Shown piece after piece: positions 17,953 through 26,526 of a DNA stretch of 64,000 nt (within the stretch, counting starts at the first letter, position 1; each line of letters opens with the position of its first letter). The DNA is from Sulfitobacter sabulilitoris (GTDB taxonomy: Bacteria; Pseudomonadota; Alphaproteobacteria; Rhodobacterales; Rhodobacteraceae). Both the position numbers and the translations under genes were made by a program. The notes under the pieces are model-generated. The model was not told the origin of the DNA. It ran no database searches and saw nothing but the letters and a program-made list of their open reading frames with translations. The stretch covers positions 1-64,000 of the forward strand of contig NZ_VANS01000007.1 of assembly GCF_005887615.1 (NCBI RefSeq). The letters are read 5' to 3'.

Positions 17953-18708
17953 ATGACTTATTCTAAGGTCGGTTTTCCGCGACATGATACGGCGGAAATC
18001 GTGAGTAATAAAAACGGAGCGTTCCACCAAATCAAAGACCGAAATGTGCCTGGGGATGCGCTGACAGCGGAACTGATCGAACCGCGGACATTTGAGCGTG
18101 AGTGCTTTGAATGCTCGGTCAGATCGTTCGCGTCGGACATGATATTCGAAACATTCGAGTCGGTGGATGAGTGGAAGTCGGCCGAGCGGTCCGATGGGAC
18201 TTCGCGGGTGGTGCTTTTCAATATCGGCGGCCAAAGGATCGGCGACGCATCCGTTCGTGCCGACCTGACCAATCTTGTTCGGCTGGCCGGCAAGACACCC
18301 GTGATCGTTCTGGCGATATCCGAAATTCTGGAAGATATGCTGGATGCGGTGGAATACGGTGCCAAAGGCTACATTCCCGCAAGCGTCGGGGTCGCCGTAA
18401 TGCTTGACGCGACCAGACTGGCGGCGAGTGGTGGCGTTTTCCTGCCGGCGATGGCGGTCTGTGCAATGCGCGAACAGCTCAGGGCCGCCGCCGACGATCA
18501 CGCCAACGAAGGCGCGATGTTCACCAAGCGTCAGGCCTCGGTGGCGGATGCATTGCGGCGGGGCAAGGCCAACAAGGTCATCGCCTACGAATTGGGTATG
18601 TGTGAAAGCACGGTCAAGGTTCACATTCGAACGATCATGAAGCGATTGAAAGCAAGCAATCGAACCGAAGCGGCCTACAAGCTCCATGAAATGCAGAATG
18701 GCCAATAA
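17953..18708 (+). CDS. LuxR-family regulator with degenerate receiver domain
   Basis: A 251-residue regulator. Residues about 50-165 have the shape of a response-regulator receiver, ending in AVEYGAKGYIPAS. The strand that should carry the phospho-acceptor Asp reads VVLFNIGG, with Asn90 in its place, so phosphorylation is unlikely. Residues about 188-245 form a LuxR helix-turn-helix: FTKRQASVADALRRGKANKV, then STVKVHIRTIMKRL. The layout resembles VpsT/CsgD-type EPS regulators. ATG 17953 is chosen over 17938 because GGGGGC lies about 6 bases before it. It sits just before the export genes and probably controls them. Confidence 0.8.
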   Translation: MTYSKVGFPRHDTAEIVSNKNGAFHQIKDRNVPGDALTAELIEPRTFERECFECSVRSFASDMIFETFESVDEWKSAERSDGTSRVVLFNIGGQRIGDASVRADLTNLVRLAGKTPVIVLAISEILEDMLDAVEYGAKGYIPASVGVAVMLDATRLAASGGVFLPAMAVCAMREQLRAAADDHANEGAMFTKRQASVADALRRGKANKVIAYELGMCESTVKVHIRTIMKRLKASNRTEAAYKLHEMQNGQ

Positions 18709-18760
18709 GACATTCTGATGCTCGAAATTGAATGAGTCCTTATGGATCTTGGGGGTTAAT

Positions 18761-20899
18761 ATGATCATGCCGTCTACCAATGAATCCGAAGATGGTATTT
18801 CGAATTTCCTTCGTTGGGCATGGGAATGGAAATTTACCCTTCTCACTCCGACGCTGATCAGCGTGTTTCTTGCGATCACATCTTTTACCTACGTGCCTCC
18901 ACAATATACGTCGCAGGCGGTCCTCATAATGGACGTTCGTCAGCGGCAGGTATTGCCGGGAGAATCCTTTATTTCTCCGCTGATAAAGGACAATCCGGTC
19001 ATTAAGACCGAACTTGACATAATCTCGTCCCGAAATACGGCCGCTTACGTCGTTGATCTGCTTTCGGATCGCGGTATCGAGGTGACGCCGCCGTCCGAAA
19101 AGGTCAGTCCCTTCGTTCTGCTGGGGCGCGCGATTGGCGACATCATTGGCGCCTCCACGGCCTCGGCCCAGCCGATCGGCCAAATGCCTTCGAAAACTCG
19201 GCTGACCGCTGAAAGCGACCGCTCCAAGATCGACGATCTTCTCGCGGGCTTGCGGGTCTCCAACGACGGCAGATCCTACACAATGTTCATCGAATATGTT
19301 TCGCCCGACAGGGTGTTCGCCGCAGAGGCTGCTAACGCTTTCGCGGACGCCTATCTGCATAAACAGCTTGAAATCTACAACGACGCCGCCGCGAAGGCCC
19401 GTGATTTTCTGGGGCCGCGCGTCGAGAGCCTTCGCGCCCAGCTCGAGCAAGCGGAACTCAATCGCCAGGATCGCCGCCAAAAGGCAGGGTTGACGCCGGC
19501 CGGGGATGGAACGCTCCTCGTGCAGCGGCTCGCCGATCTCAGCAAGGAACTGGCAGCGGTGCGCGCAGCGGTCGCTGAGGCGCGCGCGCGCCTCGAAACG
19601 GCCAGAAACAGCTCGCCCGCGGCGGGGACGAGTGTCGATTCTCCGCAAATCCAGGCATTGGTGGTCGAAAAATCCAACCTTGAGCGCGAGCGCGCCAATC
19701 TGATCCAACACGGCGCTCTGAGAAGCCAGACACTGGTCGAGATCGAACGGAGCCTCAATGCCGTCGATGAGAAGATGAACGAAGAATTCCTGAGGATATT
19801 GGGCCGTTTCGAACAGGAGATCGTGGTACAGGAGCGCAAGAAGACAATCATCGAAGCAGAGATTGAACGGATGCGCGACGCGTTGGAGAGAAACGCCGGT
19901 TTCGTGATCGAGGTGGCGCAACTTGACCGCGAAGTAGAGGCATCCAGCGCCATCTACGAAAGCTACCTGTCGCGCTACAAGGAGACGATCGAACAGGATG
20001 GCATAGCGGTTCCCGACGCGCGCCTGATCTCTGCCGCAGAGCCGGGCGTACGGGACGGGGCCGGAAGACTGGCGAAATGGCTGATGGCCAGCGTTGTGAT
20101 CGGGGCGTCGGTTGGCGGTGTCGGCGCGCTTGGCCGCAGCGCGATCGACGCAAAGAAGGCGAGCCCGGAAGGGGTCGTCGCCGAAACCGGCGCCGCGGTT
20201 CTCGGGTTCATTCCGCGGCTTTCTGCTGCAAAGCTGCGTCAGTCGAGCGCCGCCTGGAGTTCGGCATTTTCCCTCATTCAGATGAATTCCATGCTGCCTC
20301 TCAAGAACAAGGCTTGTTCGGTCGTCGCCATCACATCCTTGGCGAAGGGCGACGGCAAGACCACCGTTTCGAACGGTCTGGCGCAGGCCCTTGCGACCTC
20401 GGGCGTGCGTTCCCTGCTGGTAGACTGCTGCACACGAGAGCCGCAAATCTCGCCCAGCCATCGCGTTTCCGGTCAGAAGGCGTCGGTGAAATCGAATGCC
20501 GACGCGCCTATGCTTACTCCCGAGAACCTCAAGAAGACGCCTTGGAATGATGATGTTCTGAGGCTTGGAAATACCGATGCGCCGGTGTCGTTCTCGGTTC
20601 AGATACGCCAAATCAAGGCGGTGATACAGGAGGCGCGCGAAAAATACGACGTCGTCATCCTGGATTGTCCGGCCATGGGCGATCACCCCGAAACGACACA
20701 TTTGGCGGCCCTGTCCGATCTTGCGATCCAGGTTGTGCGCTGGCCCCGTTCGCGGATGTCCGATGTCCGGACCGCGCTTGCACAATTGGCGACGATCGTT
20801 CCCGAGCAGCGGGTGGGCACCGTGTTCGTGGGGTTGGATCATGACAATCACCCGTTCCGGGTTATGAACGGCAATACCGGACAGCTAGCGGAGGTCTGA
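18761..20899 (+). CDS. Wzz/BY-kinase-like polysaccharide co-polymerase
   Basis: A 712-residue inner-membrane protein. It has a first membrane helix (about 25-45), a Wzz periplasmic domain with long coiled coils (about 200-400), a second helix (about 438-457), and a C-terminal CpsD-like ATPase domain with SLAKGDGKTT (Walker A, about 526-535) and VVILDCPA (Walker B, about 631-638). It sets chain length and links to the outer-membrane exporter. The ATPase is degenerate: Walker A' reads LLVDCCTREP, without the second Asp, and the C-terminus has no tyrosine cluster. ATG 18761 follows GGGGG by about 6 bases. The export gene follows after 4 bases. Confidence 0.85.
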   Translation: MIMPSTNESEDGISNFLRWAWEWKFTLLTPTLISVFLAITSFTYVPPQYTSQAVLIMDVRQRQVLPGESFISPLIKDNPVIKTELDIISSRNTAAYVVDLLSDRGIEVTPPSEKVSPFVLLGRAIGDIIGASTASAQPIGQMPSKTRLTAESDRSKIDDLLAGLRVSNDGRSYTMFIEYVSPDRVFAAEAANAFADAYLHKQLEIYNDAAAKARDFLGPRVESLRAQLEQAELNRQDRRQKAGLTPAGDGTLLVQRLADLSKELAAVRAAVAEARARLETARNSSPAAGTSVDSPQIQALVVEKSNLERERANLIQHGALRSQTLVEIERSLNAVDEKMNEEFLRILGRFEQEIVVQERKKTIIEAEIERMRDALERNAGFVIEVAQLDREVEASSAIYESYLSRYKETIEQDGIAVPDARLISAAEPGVRDGAGRLAKWLMASVVIGASVGGVGALGRSAIDAKKASPEGVVAETGAAVLGFIPRLSAAKLRQSSAAWSSAFSLIQMNSMLPLKNKACSVVAITSLAKGDGKTTVSNGLAQALATSGVRSLLVDCCTREPQISPSHRVSGQKASVKSNADAPMLTPENLKKTPWNDDVLRLGNTDAPVSFSVQIRQIKAVIQEAREKYDVVILDCPAMGDHPETTHLAALSDLAIQVVRWPRSRMSDVRTALAQLATIVPEQRVGTVFVGLDHDNHPFRVMNGNTGQLAEV

Positions 20900-20903
20900 T
20901 GAA

Positions 20904-22172
20904 ATGCGGCAGATATACGGATTCATCATCGGGCGGCCTTTGCAGAACCGCTGTCCCTTGATCTTGTCGGCCAAGATGATTGCAATCGTCCTGCTCGCGA
21001 TCTGCCCGCTGATCGGACGCGCGGTCGCCGCAGAGGCGACATATCGCGTACACCAGGGCGACCGCATCGGGATCGCGATCTTGGGCGAACCCGATATTTC
21101 GGGCGAATATGCGGTCAATATCGACGGGACGCTGACGCATCCTTTGGCCGGAGATGTGGTGGCAGTAGGGCAAACACTGGATGAACTTCGTGCCGAACTG
21201 TCCGAGCGACTTGGCGCATATTTGCCCAGCCCCACACTCACCGTCGGCATCACGGCCTATTCGCCGGTCTTCGTTGTCGGCGATGTCGAGCGCAACGGTG
21301 AATATGCCTTTCGACCGGGCATGACAGCGCTGCAACTTCTCGCGATGTCCGGCGGTCCGAGACGGGAAATCAGACCCGACCGCGAAGGTGTCTTTGCCAT
21401 CATCGCCGCAGAGCGTGATTACGCCGAATTCTCACTGAGATTGTTCAGCAGCCAAGTGGCGCTGGCCCGGTACAGGGCCGAGCTCAACTCCGGAGATTTC
21501 GAATTCGATGCAACGCCGCCCCGTGTTGTCGCCAAGGCGGACTCCGACTTCATCGTTCAGAACGAGCGCAAGCTGTTCGACCTACGCGTTGCAGCGCGGC
21601 TGTCCGAGGACGCCGGATTGGAAGCACAGGTCCAAAGCTATCAGGGCGAGATAGATCTGTTGGAACAAGGCATCTCGCTTCATGATGAGGAACTGGAACT
21701 CCTTGCGGAAGACGTGCAAGCGGTGGCGCAACTGGTCGAGCGTGGGCTGTCTACGCCGACGCGGCTGCGCGATGTCCAAAGGACGCAATCCGCAACACGG
21801 CGCGACGCTCTGGACCTGCAGGCTGCCCTTGCGCGCGCCCGGCAGGGAAGTCTTGATGTCCAGCGCCGCAGGAACGATGCGGCCGCGGCCTTCCGGAGCG
21901 CGGCCGGTGAGGGACTGCGTCAGACGGAGCTTCAGATTGCGTCGTTGCAACTCGCCCTCGACGTCGTTGAAAAGACACTTGCGACCTATGCCGGGGTGCC
22001 GGATACGTCCCGCGCTGCCCCAGGCACGCCAGACCTCGAACTGAGCGTCCTGCGCGCGGGCGACGACGGGCTGGTGGAACGGATCGTGTCGGAAAACGCG
22101 CAGTTGGAACCGGGGGATGTCCTGCGGGTCGAACGGCGGGTTCTGACGACCCTCAGCCAGCAGCTGCAGTGA
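20904..22172 (+). CDS. Polysaccharide export outer-membrane (Wza-like) protein
   Basis: A 422-residue OPX protein. An N-terminal signal segment (about 22-42, ending RAVAAEA) is followed by the Poly_export domain starting YRVHQGDRIGIAILGEPDIS and a SLBB-like domain at VFVVGDVERNGEYAFRPGMT. The C-terminal half is a long coiled coil (about 205-345). No lipobox Cys is evident near the cleavage site, unlike Wza. It would form the export channel working with the upstream co-polymerase. The start at 20904 follows GGAGG by about 9 bases. Its 3' end overlaps the convergent fcl gene by 20 bases. Confidence 0.85.
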   Translation: MRQIYGFIIGRPLQNRCPLILSAKMIAIVLLAICPLIGRAVAAEATYRVHQGDRIGIAILGEPDISGEYAVNIDGTLTHPLAGDVVAVGQTLDELRAELSERLGAYLPSPTLTVGITAYSPVFVVGDVERNGEYAFRPGMTALQLLAMSGGPRREIRPDREGVFAIIAAERDYAEFSLRLFSSQVALARYRAELNSGDFEFDATPPRVVAKADSDFIVQNERKLFDLRVAARLSEDAGLEAQVQSYQGEIDLLEQGISLHDEELELLAEDVQAVAQLVERGLSTPTRLRDVQRTQSATRRDALDLQAALARARQGSLDVQRRRNDAAAAFRSAAGEGLRQTELQIASLQLALDVVEKTLATYAGVPDTSRAAPGTPDLELSVLRAGDDGLVERIVSENAQLEPGDVLRVERRVLTTLSQQLQ

Positions 22173-23157
22173 TATGATGTGTATCTGCGCTGGACATGGT
22201 TTCGACGCGGGACAACCAGTGAGCGTGCAGTTCGCTCACGCCTTGTCTGAGCGAAACGCGCGGTCGCCATCCAAGGGACCTCAGGCGCGATGCGTCGATC
22301 TTCTTGCGTGGCGCGCCGTCCGGCTTTGAGCGGTCAAAGATGATTTCGCCTTCGAAGCCAGCCACTTCGGCAATCAGCCTCGCAAGTCCCCCGATGGAGA
22401 TTTCCTCGCCCGAGCCGATATTCATCAGATCCTCGCCCTCGTAGACTTCCGCCAGAAACACGCAGGCTCTCGCAAGATCGTCCACATGCAGGAACTCCCG
22501 CAACGGCGTACCACTGCCCCAGATCGTCACGGTTTCTGCCCCGGTGCGGGACGCTTCGGCGAACCGTCGAACCAGCGCCGGCATCACATGTGACGTCACC
22601 GTGTCGAAATTGTCATTCGGACCGTAAAGATTGGTGGGCATCAGACCGATGTACCGACGGCCATACTGCCGCGCGTAAAACTGTCCGAGTTTCAGCGCAG
22701 CGACCTTGGCGACGGCATATCCTTCGTTGGTCGGCTCGAACGGCCCCGTCAGCAAGGCGCATTCTGCCATCGGCTGGGCCGCATCGCGCGGGTAGATGCA
22801 GCTCGATCCGAGGATGACCACCTTCTCGACGTCACATTCATGCGCCGCGGAAATGATGTTGGCGTTGATCATCAGGTTTTCGTAAAGGAAATCCGCCGGT
22901 GCCGCGCTGTTTCCCATGATCCCGCCAACCTTCCCGGCGGCGATAAAGATGACTTCTGGCCGGTGCTTGCGCATCCAGGTCTCGACCTGTGCCTGACGCA
23001 GCAGGTCAAGTTCACCTCTGTCCGCCGTGATCGGATCACAGCCGCGCCGCCGCAGTTCCCGCGCAATTGCGGAACCGACGAGGCCCCGATGACCGGCGAT
23101 CCACACCAGCTTTTCCGCAACCTTGCAGCGCGTTCGCGCCTTTTCAACACTCGGCAT
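22153..23157 (-). CDS. fcl: GDP-L-fucose synthase
   Basis: A 334-residue SDR. WIAGHRGLVGSAI is the NADP loop, ILGSSCIYPRDAAQPMAE and EGYAVAKVAALK give the Ser-Tyr-Lys triad, and PTNLYGPNDNFD and REFLHVDDLARA are strongly characteristic of Fcl. It converts GDP-4-keto-6-deoxymannose to GDP-L-fucose. All key residues are present. However, the gene that should supply its substrate, gmd, directly upstream with a 14-base overlap, is internally deleted, so Fcl here depends on another Gmd elsewhere or has no substrate. Confidence 0.9.
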   Translation of the reverse strand: MPSVEKARTRCKVAEKLVWIAGHRGLVGSAIARELRRRGCDPITADRGELDLLRQAQVETWMRKHRPEVIFIAAGKVGGIMGNSAAPADFLYENLMINANIISAAHECDVEKVVILGSSCIYPRDAAQPMAECALLTGPFEPTNEGYAVAKVAALKLGQFYARQYGRRYIGLMPTNLYGPNDNFDTVTSHVMPALVRRFAEASRTGAETVTIWGSGTPLREFLHVDDLARACVFLAEVYEGEDLMNIGSGEEISIGGLARLIAEVAGFEGEIIFDRSKPDGAPRKKIDASRLRSLGWRPRVSLRQGVSELHAHWLSRVETMSSADTHHITAAAG

Positions 23158-23743
23158 GGAGGGTTCCTTTCATTGCTTGTCGCGCCGATGCAAGGTCCGC
23201 CTCGACCATTTCGGCGACCAGACAGTCGAGCGAGATTTTCGGCTGCCAGCCGAATTTGTCGCGCGCCTTGTCCGCGCAGCCCTGCGAGAAATCGACCTTC
23301 GTCGGTCGGAAATGGCTTGGGTCAAAAACGATGATCGCTTCGCCTGAGCGTTTGCGACGATCGAACTTTTCCACGTCGTTTCCGTCCCATTCCAGGGAAG
23401 TACCGGTGATTTCAAAGAAACGCTCGACGACGTCGCGGACGGTTTGGCATTCCCCCGGTGCAAGCACATAGTCCTCGGGTTCGTCCTGCGGCAGGATGCA
23501 CCAATTTTCGTCGACATAGTCGCTGGCGTGGCCCCCGTCCTGCTGGGCGCTCAGAGTGCCAAGCCTGAGATGATTCTGGAATCCGCGGGTGATCGCGGCA
23601 ACGCCGCAAGTGATCTTGGGGGGCACCGAAGTCCCGCCGCGCAATGGACTTTCTTGGTTGAAAAGGATCCAGTTCGAAGCGTGCATGCCGTATGCTCCGT
23701 CCTGACCGGTCACGCTGATGGTCAACGCCGTCTTTCCGCTCAT
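23144..23743 (-). pseudogene. gmd: GDP-mannose 4,6-dehydratase with large internal deletion
   Basis: The 199-residue frame begins like Gmd (SGKTALTISVTGQDGAYG, the NADP loop) and then jumps directly to the C-terminal half (ASNWILFNQESPLRGGTSVP, GHASDYVDENW, EDYVLAPGE, FRPTKVDFS). A normal Gmd has about 150 or more residues between these blocks, including the catalytic Thr/Ser-Glu and Tyr-x3-Lys. The reading frame survives the deletion, but positions usually conserved are also changed (for example NWILF for NGILF, and TCGVAA), as expected of decay. The product cannot catalyse dehydration. The overlap with fcl shows the original gmd-fcl operon. Confidence 0.85.
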
Positions 23744-24004
23744 GCCTCGACCTCCGGTTTATGCCAACTCACGATCCGGTTGCACAATGGCGTCCCTGTC
23801 GGCGACGGCCATCTGAATGCTGTGCAAGCATGGCGCGAAGTGCGGCAGCCAAGGCACCCTCCATTTGAGCGGGAAATAGGCAGATCGGATGAGGGGTTCA
23901 TCAATTTGCCGATCTGCGCCGTTCGCCCTTATGGCTTCAATTTGAAAGAGAACGTGCACCTTCCCCGCCGCCGGTTCAACGGACCAAGTACAGAAGGGAT
24001 TCTG

Positions 24005-25264
24005 ATGAAGATCGTATTCGTCAACCGCTACTTCCATCCGGACCAATCCGCGACAAGTCGCATGGTTTCCAATCTCGCCTTCATGCTCGCGGCGGAAGGG
24101 TACAAGGTTGCCGCGCTGAGCGGGCAGGGTCGGCGCGACGGTGCGCCCGAATTGTCCCCCGTACGCGAGTGTATCCAGGGCGTGGACGTCGTTCGCGTGC
24201 CGTCCACCGGTTTCGATCGCAACCACCTGCTCGGACGACTTGTCGACGATGTGCTGTTCCATGTCCTGACGGCGTTTCGGCTGGCCCTGATCACGCGGCG
24301 CGGGGACATTTGCGTCGTCTGCACCGATCCGCCTCTGCACAGCGTGAGCGCGGCACCGGCGATTGCGCTCCGCGGGGGCAGAATGGTGAATTGGGTCATG
24401 GATCTCTTTCCGGAAGTCGCCATCGAACTTGGACTTGTCGGTCGTCGCGGCATCGCAACGCGTGTCGCGCTGGCGCTTCGGGACGCATCCTTGCGCGCCG
24501 CAGCACTCATCGTCTGTCCGATCGGGGCCATGAAGGATCGGCTTGCGGCGCAGGGCTGCGATCCCGCGCGCCTCGCCGTGGTGCGACACTGGTCGGACGA
24601 GAACGAAATCGCTCCCGTGGCGCGCGCCGACAATGCGCTTCGCCGGGAATGGGGATTCGGCGATGAGCTGGTCGTCGGATATTCGGGCAATTTTGGCCGC
24701 GCCCACGACTTCACCACCCTGATCGATGCGGCGCAGGCGCTGGCCACCGCGCGGGATATCAAGTTCCTCCTGATCGGCGATGGTGCGAGGCGTGCGAGCG
24801 TCGAAGCCGAAGTCGCGCGACGGAGCCTGGACAACGTCATCTTCAAGCCCCTGCAACCACGCGATGTTCTGAGCCAGAGCATGTGCGCCGCGGACGTGCA
24901 TGTCGTGTCCCTGTTGCCGAAGCTTGAATCCTGCATCGTGCCGAGCAAGTTCTATGGCGTTCTGGCCGCCGGTCGCCCGACCCTGTTCATCGGCGACTGT
25001 CGTGGCGAGGTCGCGCGGGTCGCCGACACGGCGGAATGCGGCGCGAGCATCGAGATCGGCGATGCGCCGGGCCTCGTCGAGCAGATCCTCCTGCTGCGGG
25101 ATGACGTCGCTCTCCGAGAGGGGATGGGCCACCGCGCGCGTCGGCTTTTCATGGCTGAATATCGCGGATGCAGGGGGTTGTCGGAATGGCGCTCCGTTAT
25201 CGCGATGCTGACAGACGGCAGGGATGCGGCACCCGCGTCCTCGGGAGCGAGGCCGGTGTCATGA
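24005..25264 (+). CDS. Glycosyltransferase family 4 (WbuB-like)
   Basis: A 419-residue GT-B glycosyltransferase. It opens MKIVFVNRYFHPDQSATSRM, the form seen in WbuB/colanic-acid type fucosaminyl- and related transferases. The donor domain has VVGYSGNFGRAHDF and KLESCIVPSKFYGVLAAGRP with the conserved Glu/Lys positions. It starts a three-gene glycosyltransferase operon with 4-base overlaps. ATG 24005 is the family start; the frame is open upstream across the promoter gap 23744-24004, where I see no gene. Confidence 0.85.
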   Translation: MKIVFVNRYFHPDQSATSRMVSNLAFMLAAEGYKVAALSGQGRRDGAPELSPVRECIQGVDVVRVPSTGFDRNHLLGRLVDDVLFHVLTAFRLALITRRGDICVVCTDPPLHSVSAAPAIALRGGRMVNWVMDLFPEVAIELGLVGRRGIATRVALALRDASLRAAALIVCPIGAMKDRLAAQGCDPARLAVVRHWSDENEIAPVARADNALRREWGFGDELVVGYSGNFGRAHDFTTLIDAAQALATARDIKFLLIGDGARRASVEAEVARRSLDNVIFKPLQPRDVLSQSMCAADVHVVSLLPKLESCIVPSKFYGVLAAGRPTLFIGDCRGEVARVADTAECGASIEIGDAPGLVEQILLLRDDVALREGMGHRARRLFMAEYRGCRGLSEWRSVIAMLTDGRDAAPASSGARPVS

Positions 25265-26526
25265 GCGCGGATGTCATCGTCAGTCAACTCGGCGCGCGGA
25301 TGCATTATGCCTTGCCGCGAATCCTCGCTTCGGCCGGCCGGCTGTCGCGGTTCTATACGGATATCTGTGCGACGGACGGATGGACATCGCAGATCGGCAA
25401 GCTTCCGTTCGGCAATGCCATTCCCGCGATCACCCGGCTCGCGGGGCGCATTCCCGAAGGTGTTCCGAAGGACCGGATCGTCACCTTTCCTTGGTTTGGC
25501 CTGCGTTCGGCGCTGATCCGACTGCGCAATCACGACGATGCCGCGGTCACCCGGCACGCTCTTTGGGCCGGGCGGCGGTTTTCGATGCTTGTCGCGCGCC
25601 GCGGGTACGCGGGGGCGTCTGGGCTCTACACTTTCGCGGGTGACGGGCTCGAACAGATCGAAGCGGCGAAACATAAAGGGCTTTGGGTGGCGGTGGAGCA
25701 GATGAACGCCCCCCGAGAGGTGCTTGACGTCCTCGTCAATCGCGAGCAGGCGCGTTTCCCGGACTGGGTCGCGGGCATACCCGAATCCAGTAGATTCGCC
25801 GAAGCGTTCGCACAACGCGAGCGTGCCGAATGGGCGCTTGCGGATCTTATCGTGTGCCCGTCGGACTTCGTGCTCGAAAGCGTGCGTACCTGCGGTGGGC
25901 CGGTCGAAAAATGTGTCGTGGTTCCCTATGGTGTCGATCCTGGTGACGCACCGCCCGAGCGGGGGCCAAGAACAGGGCCGTTGCGGGTCCTGACGGCGGG
26001 TGCGATCGGTTTGCGGAAAGGATCACCCTACGTCCTTGAAGCAGCCGAGAAGATGCGCGGGACGGCGAGCTTTCGCCTTGTGGGACCCCGGGCTATTCCG
26101 AACGCGCAGCTTCGCAGGCTCGACAGCGTGGCCGAGGCACCGGGGGTCCTTCCGCGAAGCGCGATGCGCGCACAGTACGAATGGGCAGATGTCTTTCTCC
26201 TTCCATCCGTTTGCGAGGGGTCGGCGACCGTCGTCTACGAAGCGCTTGCGGCCGGCCTGCCGGCGGTCGTGACTTCGAGCACGGGCAGCGTCGTGCGCAA
26301 CGGCGAGGAAGGGTTCGTGACGCCGCCTGGCGACACGGCCACCATCATCGAGAAGCTGAACCTGCTCGCGTCGGATTCCGATCTTGTCAAGGCGATGAGC
26401 ATACGGGCGCGACGCCGGGCACTGGAGTTCAGCGTCGAACGCTACGGCGATCGGCTCCTCGCGGCACTGCCGCCACCCCGGCGCAAGACATCGAGCCCCC
26501 GCGGTCCGGCGAATCCGGTCCGATGA
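25261..26526 (+). CDS. Glycosyltransferase family 4
   Basis: A 421-residue GT-B protein. The C-terminal half carries VLTAGAIGLRKGSPYVLEAA and the donor-site segment LLPSVCEGSATVVYEALAAG with the E-x7-E motif, then GEEGFVTPPGD. The N-terminal half (VIVSQLGARMHYALPRIL) is the acceptor domain and diverges more. Its ATG overlaps the preceding stop (ATGA), as does its own stop with the next gene. It is likely to add a sugar to the EPS repeat; the substrate is not predictable. Confidence 0.85.
   Translation: MSADVIVSQLGARMHYALPRILASAGRLSRFYTDICATDGWTSQIGKLPFGNAIPAITRLAGRIPEGVPKDRIVTFPWFGLRSALIRLRNHDDAAVTRHALWAGRRFSMLVARRGYAGASGLYTFAGDGLEQIEAAKHKGLWVAVEQMNAPREVLDVLVNREQARFPDWVAGIPESSRFAEAFAQRERAEWALADLIVCPSDFVLESVRTCGGPVEKCVVVPYGVDPGDAPPERGPRTGPLRVLTAGAIGLRKGSPYVLEAAEKMRGTASFRLVGPRAIPNAQLRRLDSVAEAPGVLPRSAMRAQYEWADVFLLPSVCEGSATVVYEALAAGLPAVVTSSTGSVVRNGEEGFVTPPGDTATIIEKLNLLASDSDLVKAMSIRARRRALEFSVERYGDRLLAALPPPRRKTSSPRGPANPVR

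Noticed and set aside
18740-20851. A 703-residue minus-strand open frame across the co-polymerase gene
   Set aside because: It is antisense to a well-supported Wzz/BY-kinase gene, has no domain features, and its composition is that of a GC-rich reverse-frame shadow.
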